The translations under genes and the position numbers were made by a program. A stretch of 64,000 nt of DNA, taken from Alitta virens (Eukaryota > Annelida > Polychaeta > Phyllodocida > Nereididae). Positions within the stretch are counted from its first letter, which is position 1. Each line of letters opens with the position of its first letter. Positions 32,732-43,497 of the stretch are shown in pieces. The stretch spans positions 6,103,407-6,167,406 of the forward strand of contig OW028584.1 in assembly GCA_932294295.1 (NCBI GenBank), in the 5' to 3' direction. The notes below the pieces were generated by a model. It was not told where the DNA came from. It was given only the letters and a program-made list of their open reading frames with translations, and did not search any database.

Positions 32732-35700
32732 CTATATTTGGTAGTAGCAACCAGAAGTATATAAAAAATCTATAATTGTCTGGGTTGGATATCTGGTAAA
32801 GAGATGTTGTAAGGTATTAGCTTGAAACAAAGGTCTTCTAAAGCGTTGTAAGTGGCTGCAATCTAATAAAATATGTTTGACTGTTAGGGGGCACCGACAA
32901 CTCTGGCATACCGGTGCCGGTTCATTGACTAAAAGGTGTAAATGTGTAAGTCTTGAATGTCCTATGAGGCATCTGTGATATATTCCTTGATCTTTGCGAG
33001 TATTGAACCTACTAGGTATTTTATTTTGAATGCAAGGTAAGATTGAATGCAACTTGTTGTTATTACATTCATTCCATTGTCTTTGCCAGCAAGACATGAT
33101 AAAAGATTTTATAGTCATTTTAAAATCAGTGTATGGAATGGTAAAATCAGTTATCTCTTTTGTAAGAGCCCTTTTTGCTGCCAGGTCTGCTTTTTCATTC
33201 CCTTCAATGCCAGCGTGTCCAGGAATCCAGCAGAATACTATGTCTTTGTATTCGTGAAGATAGAAATACTTAATAAGAACATCTAAGATCCCAGGGTTAT
33301 CAAGTTGTTTATTTTGGATTGCTTGAAGAGCAGATTTGGAATCAGAACAGATAACATAACGATCTGATTCTGAGTCCTCGATGTTCTTTAAGGCAAGGTA
33401 AATAGCTGTTAATTCTGCAGTGTATATTGAGCAGTGGTCTGGAAGACGACATTCAGCTATAACGGTTTTATAAGAAGTGACAGCACAGCCTACTCGTCTT
33501 TCCATTTTTGAGCCATCTGTGTATAGAAATTTGTACGATTCGTATTTAAACCTTATACTATAAAATAGATTTTGATAGTCTACCGGATTGGTTTCGCTTT
33601 TCTTAAGCTCTGCCAAATCCAGTATAACTTTCGAGACTGGGAGAATCCATGGCGGAATGGGTGGTACTTCCGTCTCGGCAATGATTGTAGTATCAATTTT
33701 TGCAGCCTCAAGATAGAATTTCATGCGTAATCCCAGTGGTCGAATGGCGTTTGAACGAGATTCATAATGATGCATGTATTTTGGATGAAATATTACATCA
33801 TATGTTGGATTTGTTGGAGTTGAAGCTACCTTTAGTATGTATTGCATGGATAACTTGATACGACGAAGGGAAAGTGGAGGTTCCCCTGCCAGTACATATA
33901 AGCTCTCTACAGGAGATGTACGAAAAGCTCTTAAGCTTAGTCGCAACCCTTGATGATGTACAGAATTCAGGCATTTTAGATAAGATGGTCTGGCGGAGCC
34001 ATATACCACAGAACCATAATCAAGTCGAGAACGAGTAATTGCTCGATAGAGACGAAGGAGGACCGTTGTGTCCCCACCCCAATTATATTTGCTCACTACT
34101 TTAAGGAGGTTCATTGATTTCAGGCACTTTGCTTTCAGTGCTTTGATATGCGGAATGAAAGACAATTTGGAGTCAAAGAGTACACCCAAAAATTTTGTTT
34201 CATTCACCACTTTTATTTGACAGTTGTCAATTATTAGTGATGGATCTGGATGGTTTGATCGTAAGTAATAGAAAGGCAGACAAACTGTCTTCTGTTTAGA
34301 GAACTTGAAGCCATTTTCGAGTGACCATTTGTGAATCCTATTCAAATTTAATTGCAGTTGTCGTTCTATGGTTGGCATATATCTGGAACGATATGCAATG
34401 AGGAAATCGTCAACATATAGGGACGACATGAGATTTTCTGAGATGGAATTTACTATACTGTTGATTTTGACGTTAAAGAGGGTGGGCGAGAGAATACTAC
34501 CCTGAGGGACTCCATTCTCCTGAGAGTAGGGGCTTGACATCGTTGATCCCACTCGGACCTTAAAGAAGCGATCCTGTAGGAAGGATCCGATGAAAACTGG
34601 AAGGCGACCTCGAAGCCCTAAGTCGTGGAGATCTTTCATTATTCCATATTTCCATGTAGTGTCATAAGCTTTTTCTAGGTCAAAGAATATGGCTACTACG
34701 TGTTCTCTGTTAATGAAAGCATCTCTAACATAAGTTTCCAGTCTGACTAAATGATCTAATGTGCTCCTGTGACGGCGAAATCCAGATTGGAACTCTGTAA
34801 TAAGCTGGTTCGACTCCAGGAACCAAACCAGTCTATCAGTAACAATTCGCTCCATTGTCTTACATAGACAACTGGTTAAGGCTATTGGTCGATAATTCAT
34901 AGGATCACTATGATCCTTCCCCGGCTTGGGAATTGGGATGACCGTGGCTTGTTTCCACAGGGATGGAAGACATCCCTTCTCCCAAATTTGATTAAAGATA
35001 TACAGCAATGTTTTTAAAGAGGATTGAGGTAGGTGTTTTAAGATTTGATAATGTATATTATCAGGGCCTGTTGCAGAGTCAGTCGCTTTTAAGATGACCT
35101 TCTGAAGTTCTTCTAAGGTGATGTAGGAGTTATAATCTTCGCTGTTATCAGACTGTATATTTAGGGTTAATCTCTCAGCTTGAGCCTTATAACATTGAAA
35201 TTCTCTCGTATAGTTCTCCGATGAGGAGTTGTATGCAAACTGTTCTCCTAACCCGTTTGATATTTGTTCTGGTGAGGAGAGATGTTCTCCATTCACTTCT
35301 AGAATGCTTACATGCGAAGCTAGGTTCTTTCCTTCAATCTTCTTAATCATTTTCCAGACTTTATTGCTAGGAGTTCTTTCAGTGAGTCTGGAGACATAGT
35401 CTCTCCAGCAACTACGTTTTTTTTGCCTGACAATTCTACGCGCTTTGGCTTTCAGGCACTTAAAATTATTCAGATTGTTGATGGTCGGCTGTGATTTAAA
35501 AATTCTGAGGGCTTTCTTACGGTTTTTAATAGCTTCTCTTACTTCGTCATCAAACCAAGGTCTTGCACTACGTTTAGAATTATTTTTTGTCATCGGTATT
35601 GTTTTATTGGCTATATCAGTAATATCATCAGTAAAATCTTCAACGAGATTATTACAATTCCTATAATGAGACATAGTAATTGTTTCTAAGCAGTGCTTTT

Positions 35701-36582
35701 CGAAGGAGGTCCAATCCGCTTTATGCAACTTCCATCGGAGTTGACCCACTTCTCTTGTACCTTCTACGTTTTGTAGGACAATAGGAAAGTGATCACTGCC
35801 GTGAGTGTCCTCTAATACTCTCCATTCAAATTCCAGAAATAACGCTGGATCACATATACTAAGGTCTATCGCTGAAAATGTTCCATGACCTGGGTGAAGA
35901 TATGTAGGTGAACCATCATTGAACAAGCAAAGGGTGTGGTCATTGAGAAAATCTTCAATGGTTTTTCCTTTGTTGTTGTGGGAAGTGCTTCCCCACAATT
36001 GGTTATGGCTGTTAAAATCTCCTAGGATAAGACGCGGTTCAGGCAGTTGATTGTAAAGGTTATGCAAATCACTGGCTGTAAGGTGAAAGGGTGGGTGGGT
36101 GGGTGGGTGATTAGGGCTTTACGTCCTGTATTTCTGCACCAGTTGGGCTAATTAGGACAGGCAGAGACCATGGCAATGAGACGAAGGATGAAACCACCAT
36201 CCAACTTAGGCTCGACCAGGAATCGAACCCGGGACCTAGCGGTTGGACTGTGAAAGGGTGGAGGAATATATAAGGAACATATGGTGAATGTTTTATTCAG
36301 GTTCAGACGAACTGCTGTAGCCTGAAGGTTAGTGTTAAGAGCAATATGGGTATGAATGATGCCATTTTTAACTAAAATTGATGAGCCACCAGTGGCTCTA
36401 TCGTGGGCAATATTGCCATATGTATTATACATATGATAGTTTCTCAGTTTAAAACTATTTGGAGGTTTCAGAAATGTTTCCTGTAGACAGAAAACACTAG
36501 GGTTTAAGTCTTGGACCATGCAACCTATTTCATCGAAGTTGGCTCTGAAACCTCGACAGTTCCACTGAATGATACTGTCCAT
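32732..36582 (-). pseudogene. LINE D ORF2, split by the same SINE as copy B
   Basis: Same domain order as copy B: AP endonuclease, RT with YVDD (about residue 665), RNase H (about 965 onward) and a C-terminal CCHC finger. The SINE at 36095-36249 with TSD GTGAAAGGGTGG (36083-36094, 36250-36261) interrupts the endonuclease. The rest is open for 1111 aa. It differs from B by scattered substitutions, so both are recent copies from a SINE-bearing ancestor. Confidence 0.92.
36095..36249 (-). mobile_element. tRNA-derived SINE inside LINE D ORF2
   Basis: Same position, same truncation point and same 12-bp TSD as the SINE in copy B. It was therefore inherited by retrotransposition of the LINE rather than inserted twice. 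Confidence 0.95.
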
Positions 36583-36652
36583 GAATTAGTTAAAAGAGTT
36601 TAATATTATCATAGTAAAATCTGTAGTGCATGGTATGAATTTGTATGAATAT

Positions 36653-38074
36653 TCACTTTTTCTTCAAAGTCGCTGCCTCTTTTGGTGTTAAGATCTTTTT
36701 GAGGGCCCCACCATGCTTAGATGGTGGTGTTATGAAGCTCAGTGCACTAGATTTTTCTAGTGTTTTTCTGATGAGGGGGGGTCTTTTGGGAACAATTGAT
36801 CTTTTATCAATTGCCCCCTCCCGTTGAGGCCTAGGGATGGTGGTAGTCCCTGCCTCCTCTTCCATCGGCTGGTGTATCTCTTCCGACTCAACGCCGGAAG
36901 GTGCACCCTGTGAGGGTACACTAAGTTGTGACGCACTAACCGATGGAGCTACAAGATGTCCTTTTCCGACATCTATAGCATGCTGCTCTATTCTTGCGAG
37001 GTGATCGTCTGCCTGTGAAGTCTTAGATTCTGGTTTATGTTTCTGCAAGCTTTGCCCTGCCTTGGAATAATTATAATTAGGATCTAGGTCAATCCTTCGC
37101 CTGGGCGATGATCTGGGTGAAGGAGATCTAGGTCCAGCCATCTGAGACAGGACTGAGGCATAACTTGCCCCAGCAGCCTGTTCAGCTATACGGCGTGCTT
37201 GGGGAAAGGAGATATCCTTGGTGGTCTTTAACTTCAGGATCTCTTTCTCTAGCTGCCATTTGGGACAGCCACGGTGATAGGCTGGCCCATCACCTCCACA
37301 ATTAACACAATATGACTGTTTCTGACATGGTGAGTCACGGGAATGAACGTGTTCCCGTGACCCACAATTGGCGCAGGTTGCTTTGGCGCGGCAGGAGCCG
37401 CTAAAATGGCCAAATCGCTGGCAATTATAACATCGTTTTGGGTTCGGGATGTAGGGACGTACCCTACACCACTCGAACCCTATGCTGACCCTATCAGGCA
37501 ACACTGTGCCATCAAAGGTCAGAGTCAGTAGCTGTCGTGAATATCTGGGGGGCTGGCGGTGAATGTGGATGACATTGTAGTCATTCAGCCAGTCCCTCAG
37601 TTCGTCATCGGAGCAGAGACTGCTCTCATGAGATGTCACAACCCCCTTGCAAGAGTTGAAGAACCGATGGGGCTCCACTTTTACAGGGGTACCCGCAAAG
37701 GCCCTCAGCTCCAGCAATTTTAACGATTGGTCCTTGTGGGCAACCTGCACCAGCAAGGATGAACTCCTGAGCCTTCTCGTATTTTCAACGAAACCAATAC
37801 TTTCTTTCAACGTTCGACAAATTGTTATGGCTGAGAGACGGGAAAACCCATCGTCACTGCCAGTAACAACAAGAAACTTAGGCCATGGCGTAGATATAAC
37901 ATCATAAGTTGTACTTGGATTGGCATCATCTGTAGATGAGCGGAAACGTTTACTTTGTCTGGAACCAGTAGCCAATTTTTCGACCTCAGCCTGGTTTACC
38001 GCTGAGGGACGCGCACCTTGTTCACCCGGGGGACGTGCGAGCCGGTCTGAAATTGTCGATTCGGACATATTCAT
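36653..38074 (-). CDS. LINE D ORF1, gag-like zinc-knuckle protein, 473 aa
   Basis: Same length and architecture as the copy B ORF1, with three Cys/His knuckles near residues 214-275. It carries QSKRFRSSTDDANP in place of FGKRSRPSLDDANQ, and SPCQKQSYC in place of SPCTNTSYC. The C-terminal half is nearly identical to B, so the subtypes are mosaics with a divergent N-terminal block. Confidence 0.9.
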   Translation of the reverse strand: MNMSESTISDRLARPPGEQGARPSAVNQAEVEKLATGSRQSKRFRSSTDDANPSTTYDVISTPWPKFLVVTGSDDGFSRLSAITICRTLKESIGFVENTRRLRSSSLLVQVAHKDQSLKLLELRAFAGTPVKVEPHRFFNSCKGVVTSHESSLCSDDELRDWLNDYNVIHIHRQPPRYSRQLLTLTFDGTVLPDRVSIGFEWCRVRPYIPNPKRCYNCQRFGHFSGSCRAKATCANCGSREHVHSRDSPCQKQSYCVNCGGDGPAYHRGCPKWQLEKEILKLKTTKDISFPQARRIAEQAAGASYASVLSQMAGPRSPSPRSSPRRRIDLDPNYNYSKAGQSLQKHKPESKTSQADDHLARIEQHAIDVGKGHLVAPSVSASQLSVPSQGAPSGVESEEIHQPMEEEAGTTTIPRPQREGAIDKRSIVPKRPPLIRKTLEKSSALSFITPPSKHGGALKKILTPKEAATLKKK

Positions 38075-38227
38075 TTTTGTTTCCCCTGTATGGTAGGGGA
38101 CACACCCTCCTGTAAAGCTGGAGCAGCTTGTGCAATGCGCACGGTCCTGTTTTAGCCACTGGGGATAGAGGACTTCACCCCAAGTGTTTCCACCCTCGCC
38201 GCGTGGAGGCCCAGGACCTTCGAGGGC

Positions 38228-39299
38228 GATCGTCTGCCTGTGAAGTCTTAGATTCTGGTTTATGTTTCTGCAAGCTTTGCCCTGCCTTGGAATAATTATA
38301 ATTAGGATCTAGGTCAATCCTTCGCCTGGGCGATGATCTGGGTGAAGGAGATCTAGGTCCAGCCATCTGAGACAGGACTGAGGCATAGCTTGCCCCAGCA
38401 GCCGGTTCAGCTATACGGCGTGCTTGGAGAAAGGAGATATCCTTGGTGGTCTTTAACTTCAAGATCTCTTTCTCTAGCTGCCATTTGGGACAGCCACGGT
38501 GATAGGCTGGCCCATCACCTCCACAATTAACACAATACGATGTATTCGTACATGGTGAGTCACGGGAATGGGTGTGTTCCCGTGACCCACAATTGGCGCA
38601 GGTTGGTTTGGCGCGGCAGGAGCCGCTAAAATGGCCAAATCGCTGGCAATTATAACATCGTTTTGGGTTCGGGATGTAGGGACGTACCCTACACCACTCG
38701 AACCCAATGCTGACCTTGTCAGGCAACACTGTGCCATCAAAGGTCAGAGTTAGTAGCTGTCGTGAATATCTTGGGGGCTGGCGATGAATGTGGATGACAT
38801 TGTAGTCATCCAGCCAGTCCCTCAGTTCGTCATCGGAGCAGAGACTGCTCTCATGCGATGTTACAACTCCCTTGCAGGAGTTGAAAAACCGATGGGGCTC
38901 CACCTTAACAGGGGCACCCGCAAAGGCCTCCAACCCCAGCAATCTCAGGGACTGGTCCCTGTGGGCAACCTGCACCAGCAAGGACGTATTGCTTAAACGT
39001 CTTGTATTTTCAACAAAACCAATGCTTTCCTTAATTGTTCTGCATATTGTTATGGCTGAAAGTCGGGAAAACCCAGCATCACTGCCAGTAACAACAAGAA
39101 ACTTTGGCCAAGGCTTAGATGTATCTGAATTATTTGAACTTTGATTTGCGTCATCTAATGATGGACGCAAACGTTTACCAAATCTGGAACCAGTAGCCAA
39201 TTTTTCGACCTCAGCCTGGTTTACCGCTGAGGGACGCGCACCTTGTTCACCCGGGGGACGTGCGAGCCGGTCTGAAATTGTCGATTCGGACATATTCAT
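38228..39299 (-). CDS. LINE piece E: ORF1 N-terminal ~357 codons
   Basis: FGKR-subtype ORF1 through all three zinc knuckles, cut after SKTSQADD where the sequence switches to the 5' UTR of copy D. It has no stop of its own; the frame runs into D's 5' leader and ends after RRSWASTRRGWKHLG. Confidence 0.85.
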
Positions 39300-39451
39300 T
39301 TTTGTTTCCCCTGTATGGTAGGGGACACACCTTCCTGTAAAGCTGGAGCAGCTTGTGCAATGCGCACGGTCCTGTTTTAGCCACTGGGGATAGAGGACTT
39401 CACCCCAAGTGTTTCCACCCTCGCCGCGTGGAGGCCCAGGACCTTCGAGGG

Positions 39452-39780
39452 TCATCAACTCCAGTAAAGAGCAGTATTAGTCAGCCTGCTATCGTCCGAT
39501 ACTTGAATGAAAAAGTCATGCATGTCAGATTGGACTAAACCACTGACACAATGGGTAATCGGCGTTAGTTCAAGTGTCATTGTGGCAGAAACGTGTGACA
39601 CAAAGCAATAAAAACAAATGTAATATCACCGGCAAAATTAAATACATCATTATCAGATATACATCCGTTTTTCAATAACATATTCCTGGTCTGCAGTCTG
39701 TAATACAATTTTATCATACACACATTGCTCATTATGCACCTGACTGTTAAGGAAGATTTTTCAAACTGCTGCCTAATTCA
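39452..39780. other. non-coding interval
   Basis: Host-like sequence with no domain, repeat end or target duplication that I can tie to LINE chain 2. Confidence 0.5.
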
Positions 39781-40409
39781 AGAATGCAAGGCATTGTACC
39801 CAGCAGTAGGACGGTGATATTATGTTTAAATACATGCTAAGACCAGATGATACTGTCAACAGAATCAGGGAGGCAGCCAACCAGAGAAACAAAAGATCAC
39901 ACTGCTGCTTAGCCTTTGGAATTAACAGTAGAAGATGCAGCATGTACAAGTCCAATGGCATTGTACAGATTTTATCAAGGCAGTGCTTCATGGTTCAAGG
40001 TGTTGATGGTAACAGATATGCAGTGGATGTACATATGTTGGTGTCCATCAACAACATGTTACCACATTATTGCTGCCAAATTGCTATTGGAATGTCATTC
40101 AGAGAGACCCAGGGCAAAGCCAACCTTACCCAGTCAAGAAGAATAGTGGGAAGAACATAGATAAGAAGTCGGATACCAAGAAACCTAGAGAATTTGATTA
40201 CAATCCAGCACCAGACTGGTTAATTGCCAACTATGTTTCTGAAGGAGTTTGATGGTATTGATGATCCACCTATAAGATTATGTCACCACTAGCCCCCATT
40301 AAGCATTCAGCATCACAGCCTCGTCCTGCCAACACAGCACACCCTAAAGTTCCAAAAGTTCCAACACCAAGGACACCACAAATTACAACTCCGCAATTCC
40401 AGCACCAAG
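39781..40409 (+). pseudogene. SWIM-type zinc-finger gene fragment (MULE/ULP1-type)
   Basis: The frame at 39916-40146 reads SWFKVLMVTDMQWMYICWCP, then TTCYHIIAAKLLLE, a CxC...CxH SWIM finger. Another frame continues as PDWLIANYVSEGV and SPLAPIK, then a Pro-rich stretch ending PRTPQITTPQFQHQ at the SINE. Frame changes and stops break it. A related copy lies at 50766-51890, where a ULP1-like domain follows. SWIM plus ULP1 combinations occur in MULE-type elements and their domesticated relatives. Confidence 0.5.
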
Positions 40410-40605
40410 TGTGTGTGTGTGTATGTGTGAGATTTGGGCTTTACGTCCTGTATTTCTGCACTGGATGGGCTAATTAGGACAAGCAAGGACCATGGCAATG
40501 ATACGAAGGATGAAACGGCCATCCAACTTAGGCTCGACCGGGAATCGAACCCGGGACCCAGCGGTTGGAAGCCCAGAGCGCTACCTCTGAGCTAGGCCCC
40601 CGCCC
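40410..40605 (-). mobile_element. tRNA-derived SINE, full length
   Basis: On the minus strand it reads GGGGGCCTAGCTCAGAGGTA (A-box), a Gln/Ser-like anticodon-arm region, GGGTTCGATTCC (B-box), the body and a (CA)n tail. The left flank TCCAGCACCAAG is the same as at the SINE at 50806, but no TSD copy follows on the right, so the right flank has been replaced. Confidence 0.88.
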
Positions 40606-40801
40606 TATGTGATTTAAGATAAAAGAAAAGTATGTAGCAATGTTATATATAAGATTTGTAGGCTTACTTACCCCATAAAGGAGTAACATGTTAAATGTTC
40701 TGACAAAACCGCGACCCAGGACAATGTATAGCAAGGGATAGCTGGTCCTGTATTCATAAAATGCATGCAGAACCAACTAGAATATCAGATCAAATCATTT
40801 A

Positions 40802-41000
40802 CAGGATCGTCTTCTCCATTGCAGCAGGCTAAATGGTCCCCAGAGTATTGAATTATCATCAGATGGACTGTTAGAATTGACTGATCATGCAAGACAATTA
40901 AAGTCACCATTCTGCAATTATACTGATGATTTTGAAACTTATCCTAGAAAATTGTGCACCTGTGCAAATTATCCGAACACTAGCGACACTGAAAAATAAA
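40802..41000 (+). other. coding-like segment, unknown
   Basis: After an acceptor-like ATCATTTACAG, one frame stays open for 66 codons: DRLLHCSRLNGPQSIELSSD, then GLLELTDHARQLKSPFCNY, and a Cys-rich end before TAA. It may be another exon of the SWIM/ULP1-type gene, because it lies between the SWIM fragment and the ULP1 fragment. No domain was recognised. Confidence 0.3.
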
Positions 41001-41082
41001 ATACCATATATGAAATTACTTGTTTTTGTATTTGGTTGCAGCTCCAACAATTCTTGACTTTCAGTCCTCAACATGACAGAAT

Positions 41083-41280
41083 GTGTGTGTGTGTGTGTGT
41101 GATTAGGGCTTTACGTCCTGTATTTCTGCACCAGTTGGGCTAATTAGGACAGGCAGAGACCATGGCAATGAGACGAAGGATGAAACCGCCAACCAACATA
41201 GGCTCGACCGGGAATCAAACCGAGGACCCAGCGGTTGGAAGCCCAGAGCGCTACCTCTGAGCTAGGCCCCCGCCCAACAA
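41083..41280 (-). mobile_element. tRNA-derived SINE, full length, 14-bp TSD
   Basis: Flanked by CAACATGACAGAAT (41069-41082, 41281-41294). A reference copy for the family: on the minus strand A-box TAGCTCAGAGGTAG, B-box region, a ~110-bp body and 3' end GTGCAGAAATACAGGACGTA then AAGCCCTAATCACAC with a (CA)n tail. The 3' end resembles the LINE 3' end. Confidence 0.93.
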
Positions 41281-41551
41281 CAACATGACAGAATAACCAT
41301 ACTAAATTAAGTAATCCTGCTTTGTGTATTTCAGAGAATTTTGATGATGCATTCCACAATTGTGCAAGAAACCAATAGGGACAGATAAAGGGATCATAAT
41401 GTATATTATGAATACATTATATGAGATGTTATGATTATTGAACATTTCCCTTATTATAGTTATTTTACAAATATGCATTATTTTTAATTTAATGATATTC
41501 ACATGCCATGATATTAGGACGTTTTATCATAACCTTATATCCTAATATAAT

Positions 41552-41591
41552 GTGTGTGTGTGTGTGAGTTATTGTTTAACGCCTCATCAGC
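41552..41591 (-). mobile_element. 40-bp LINE tail insertion with 15-bp TSD
   Basis: Between ATATCCTAATATAAT (41537-41551) and its copy (41592-41606) there is only (GT)n and GAGTTATTGTTTAACGCCTC plus a few bases. It is the shortest insertion in the window. Confidence 0.92.
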
Positions 41592-41787
41592 ATATCCTAA
41601 TATAATAAATTTTGATTGAATCAATATTTATGAATAGACTGTAATGCATGTTTGACAAATTGATGGGATTCACATGTTCTTAAAACAGTTTCTCTTACAT
41701 TTTTTAAAGCTCCTACCTTCATGAAATCTTTGAATGGATTTACCCAGCATACAAATCAGAGGAAAGTGTCAAGCAGAATATAGGAGT

Positions 41788-41854
41788 AAAGTGAAAGTAA
41801 AGAAATTCAACCAAGCTTGGGTAAACGGAGGGAGTAACTATGACTCTCTTAAGG
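41788..41854 (+). rRNA. 28S rRNA footprint next to R2 copy G (pseudo)
   Basis: AAATTCAACCAAGCTTGGGT, then AAACGGAGGGAGTAAC, then AACTATGACTCTCTTAAGG correspond to the conserved 28S region ending at the R2 cleavage site (TTAAGG|TAGC). About 67 bp are recognisable with a few substitutions and a small insertion. Directly after TTAAGG the R2 5' UTR begins. The 28S 3' side (TAGCCAAATGCC) is absent. This is not a working rRNA gene. Confidence 0.85.
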
Positions 41855-42279
41855 AAGTTGGGGCTGATCAAGCCGCTGATGAGGGCGAAATGCCTGACTG
41901 GCTAACCTTTCCTGGGGACGACGTTACGTCTAACCCTTTAGCTCTAAGAGCCTACGTTCCACTGGGCCGTCCTCCTAACCTCCTCATGGTGAGTGCCGGG
42001 TACCGACTGCGGACTGGGCTCCGGTCTGGGTCGCGGGCGGTGGCTAAGAGGGAGAAAAATGTAGTGGAGAGCAGGGTACGTGGCTTGGCAAACCACGTGC
42101 CCATCCTCGCTCAAATCGATCAATAAAGCACAACGAGGGCTGAAAAAGCCACTGATGATGGTGGATCGCCACTGACGTAAGCGACTGCCTGACTGGTTAA
42201 CCCGTTCTGTGCGCTCCGATCCGTAGTAGATGTAGAGGTAACAGCAACCGGAGAACGGAAACGCTAACAAAAACCCAGA

Positions 42280-43497
42280 ATGAGGTTACGATCAAGCAAA
42301 ACAAATACTGACCACGCACAGGCCCCCCTCCGGGGGGCAGAGGTGGCAGGTGGCGGCTCCGAGGGAGGGTCGACGCCTGAGTTGCTACTCTCTCTGCCTA
42401 CTGTTGAACAGAGGCACAAGACCCGAAACCATGGACAACAAAAGGCTTGTGAGGGAGGAGAGGACGATCTTGAACCTGGACAACCAAAGGAGGTAAATGA
42501 CACGGACTATCAAAGTCAATCCAACCGACCGGACTGGTATGTGGTATCTGGTTTCTCTCCGACACCGTCGGAGTGCGACGAGCTCGAAGTCATCGAGCTC
42601 GATACATCAAACACAAGTGGGGAATTGAATATATCTGGCCCCACACCAGATCAAGCGGCGGTTGGGCCTCCAACAAGATGGCAGACGACCGTTCTTGAAG
42701 AGCTAGAATTACCTGGCCTAAATGCTACCAATGCGATTTATACACTACCGTGGACAGGAGTGGAAGAATGCAAACTATGTCGGCTATCATATTTGAAACC
42801 TAATTTGCTTGTGGCGCATCATACAGGTGCCCACAAAGCCAGTGAGCTGCTTTGGGCATGTGCAACATGCTCAAGGCCCCCAAATAAGTCCCTACACTCA
42901 ACAGCTTGTCACGTCCCTAAGTGCAGGGGGGACGCGGAGGACCGATCAGCTCAGCTCGCATTCAAATGTGAGAAATGTGATCGTGCCTTCGGCAGTCAAA
43001 CAGGGTTGTCGCAACACAATCGACATCAGCACCCTGAGATTGCAAACCAAAACAGGGCAAGGTACTGTAGGGGTCCCCAGAACGATCAGACAGTGGGACC
43101 AGATCGCGAGTTCGGAAGTCATGGTTGGACTAAGGAGGAGGCGCTCTACCTGGCGGTAGGGAGCCTGATCCTACCGCCTACAAGAGTTAAACTCCTCGAA
43201 CTCTCAGTACCGGGGAAAACGCTCACACAGATACGCGAACGAAGAAGGTGTAAGGGTCACAAGGCCCTTACAGAAGATCTTGACCGAAACAGCGCAGACT
43301 TTAAACGCGTTGAACTAGAAATACGCCATAGGAGCCTTGGCGTACCTAGACCAATGATAGTCGAAGATGCAGAACCAGTACCACCAAATGTGACCATTCC
43401 TAGTCCCGAAACGCCGCCTATACCAACAGGCAAAATCAGTGGTAATCCGGAGAAGGACGTAGATCCGGAGGTGCTGAATATTTTCAAGAGACTCTAA
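42280..43497 (+). CDS. R2 copy G, N-terminal DNA-binding part (405 aa)
   Basis: Contains a CCHH finger (CKLCRLSYLKPNLLVAHH..H), a Cys/His segment (CATCSRPPNKSLHSTACH..C), a second clear CCHH finger (CEKCDRAFGSQTGLSQHNRH) and a Myb-like helix start (WTKEEALYLAVG). These parts position R2 proteins on 28S DNA. A 2-base loss near 43493 compared with copy H ends the frame early, just before the RT. Confidence 0.85.
   Translation: MRLRSSKTNTDHAQAPLRGAEVAGGGSEGGSTPELLLSLPTVEQRHKTRNHGQQKACEGGEDDLEPGQPKEVNDTDYQSQSNRPDWYVVSGFSPTPSECDELEVIELDTSNTSGELNISGPTPDQAAVGPPTRWQTTVLEELELPGLNATNAIYTLPWTGVEECKLCRLSYLKPNLLVAHHTGAHKASELLWACATCSRPPNKSLHSTACHVPKCRGDAEDRSAQLAFKCEKCDRAFGSQTGLSQHNRHQHPEIANQNRARYCRGPQNDQTVGPDREFGSHGWTKEEALYLAVGSLILPPTRVKLLELSVPGKTLTQIRERRRCKGHKALTEDLDRNSADFKRVELEIRHRSLGVPRPMIVEDAEPVPPNVTIPSPETPPIPTGKISGNPEKDVDPEVLNIFKRL

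Larger units (their letters stand above)
32643..39451 (-). mobile_element. LINE chain 2: complete copy D plus 5' fragment E
   Basis: Copy D (32643-38227) has a tail, 3' UTR, ORF2, ORF1 and 5' UTR. Piece E (38228-39451) begins inside ORF1 (after SQADD) and runs to a complete 5' end. D's 5' terminus and E meet at one shared G. No clean TSD flanks the pair: the left flank TTAAATGAGCATTC has no copy after 39451. D is QSKR subtype and E is FGKR subtype, the mirror image of chain 1. Confidence 0.88.

Noticed and set aside
32643..39460. Possible TSD for LINE chain 2 (TAAATGAGCATT versus TAAAGAGCAGTATT)
   Set aside because: The right copy does not touch the LINE 5' end and the match has several differences.
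40410..40605. A/B-box tRNA-like sequence considered as a tRNA gene
   Set aside because: The same unit occurs many times with a conserved non-tRNA body, (GT)n tail and TSDs, so it is a SINE.
41876..41890. CTGATGAGGGCGAAA resembles a hammerhead ribozyme core in the R2 5' UTR
   Set aside because: The stem II space is too short, and copy H has CTGTTGAAGGCGAAA, so the core is not conserved. An HDV-like fold is the expected R2 ribozyme type.
42264..42503. Short minus-strand frames across the R2 copies
   Set aside because: They are antisense to the finger and RT coding sequence and have no domain of their own.
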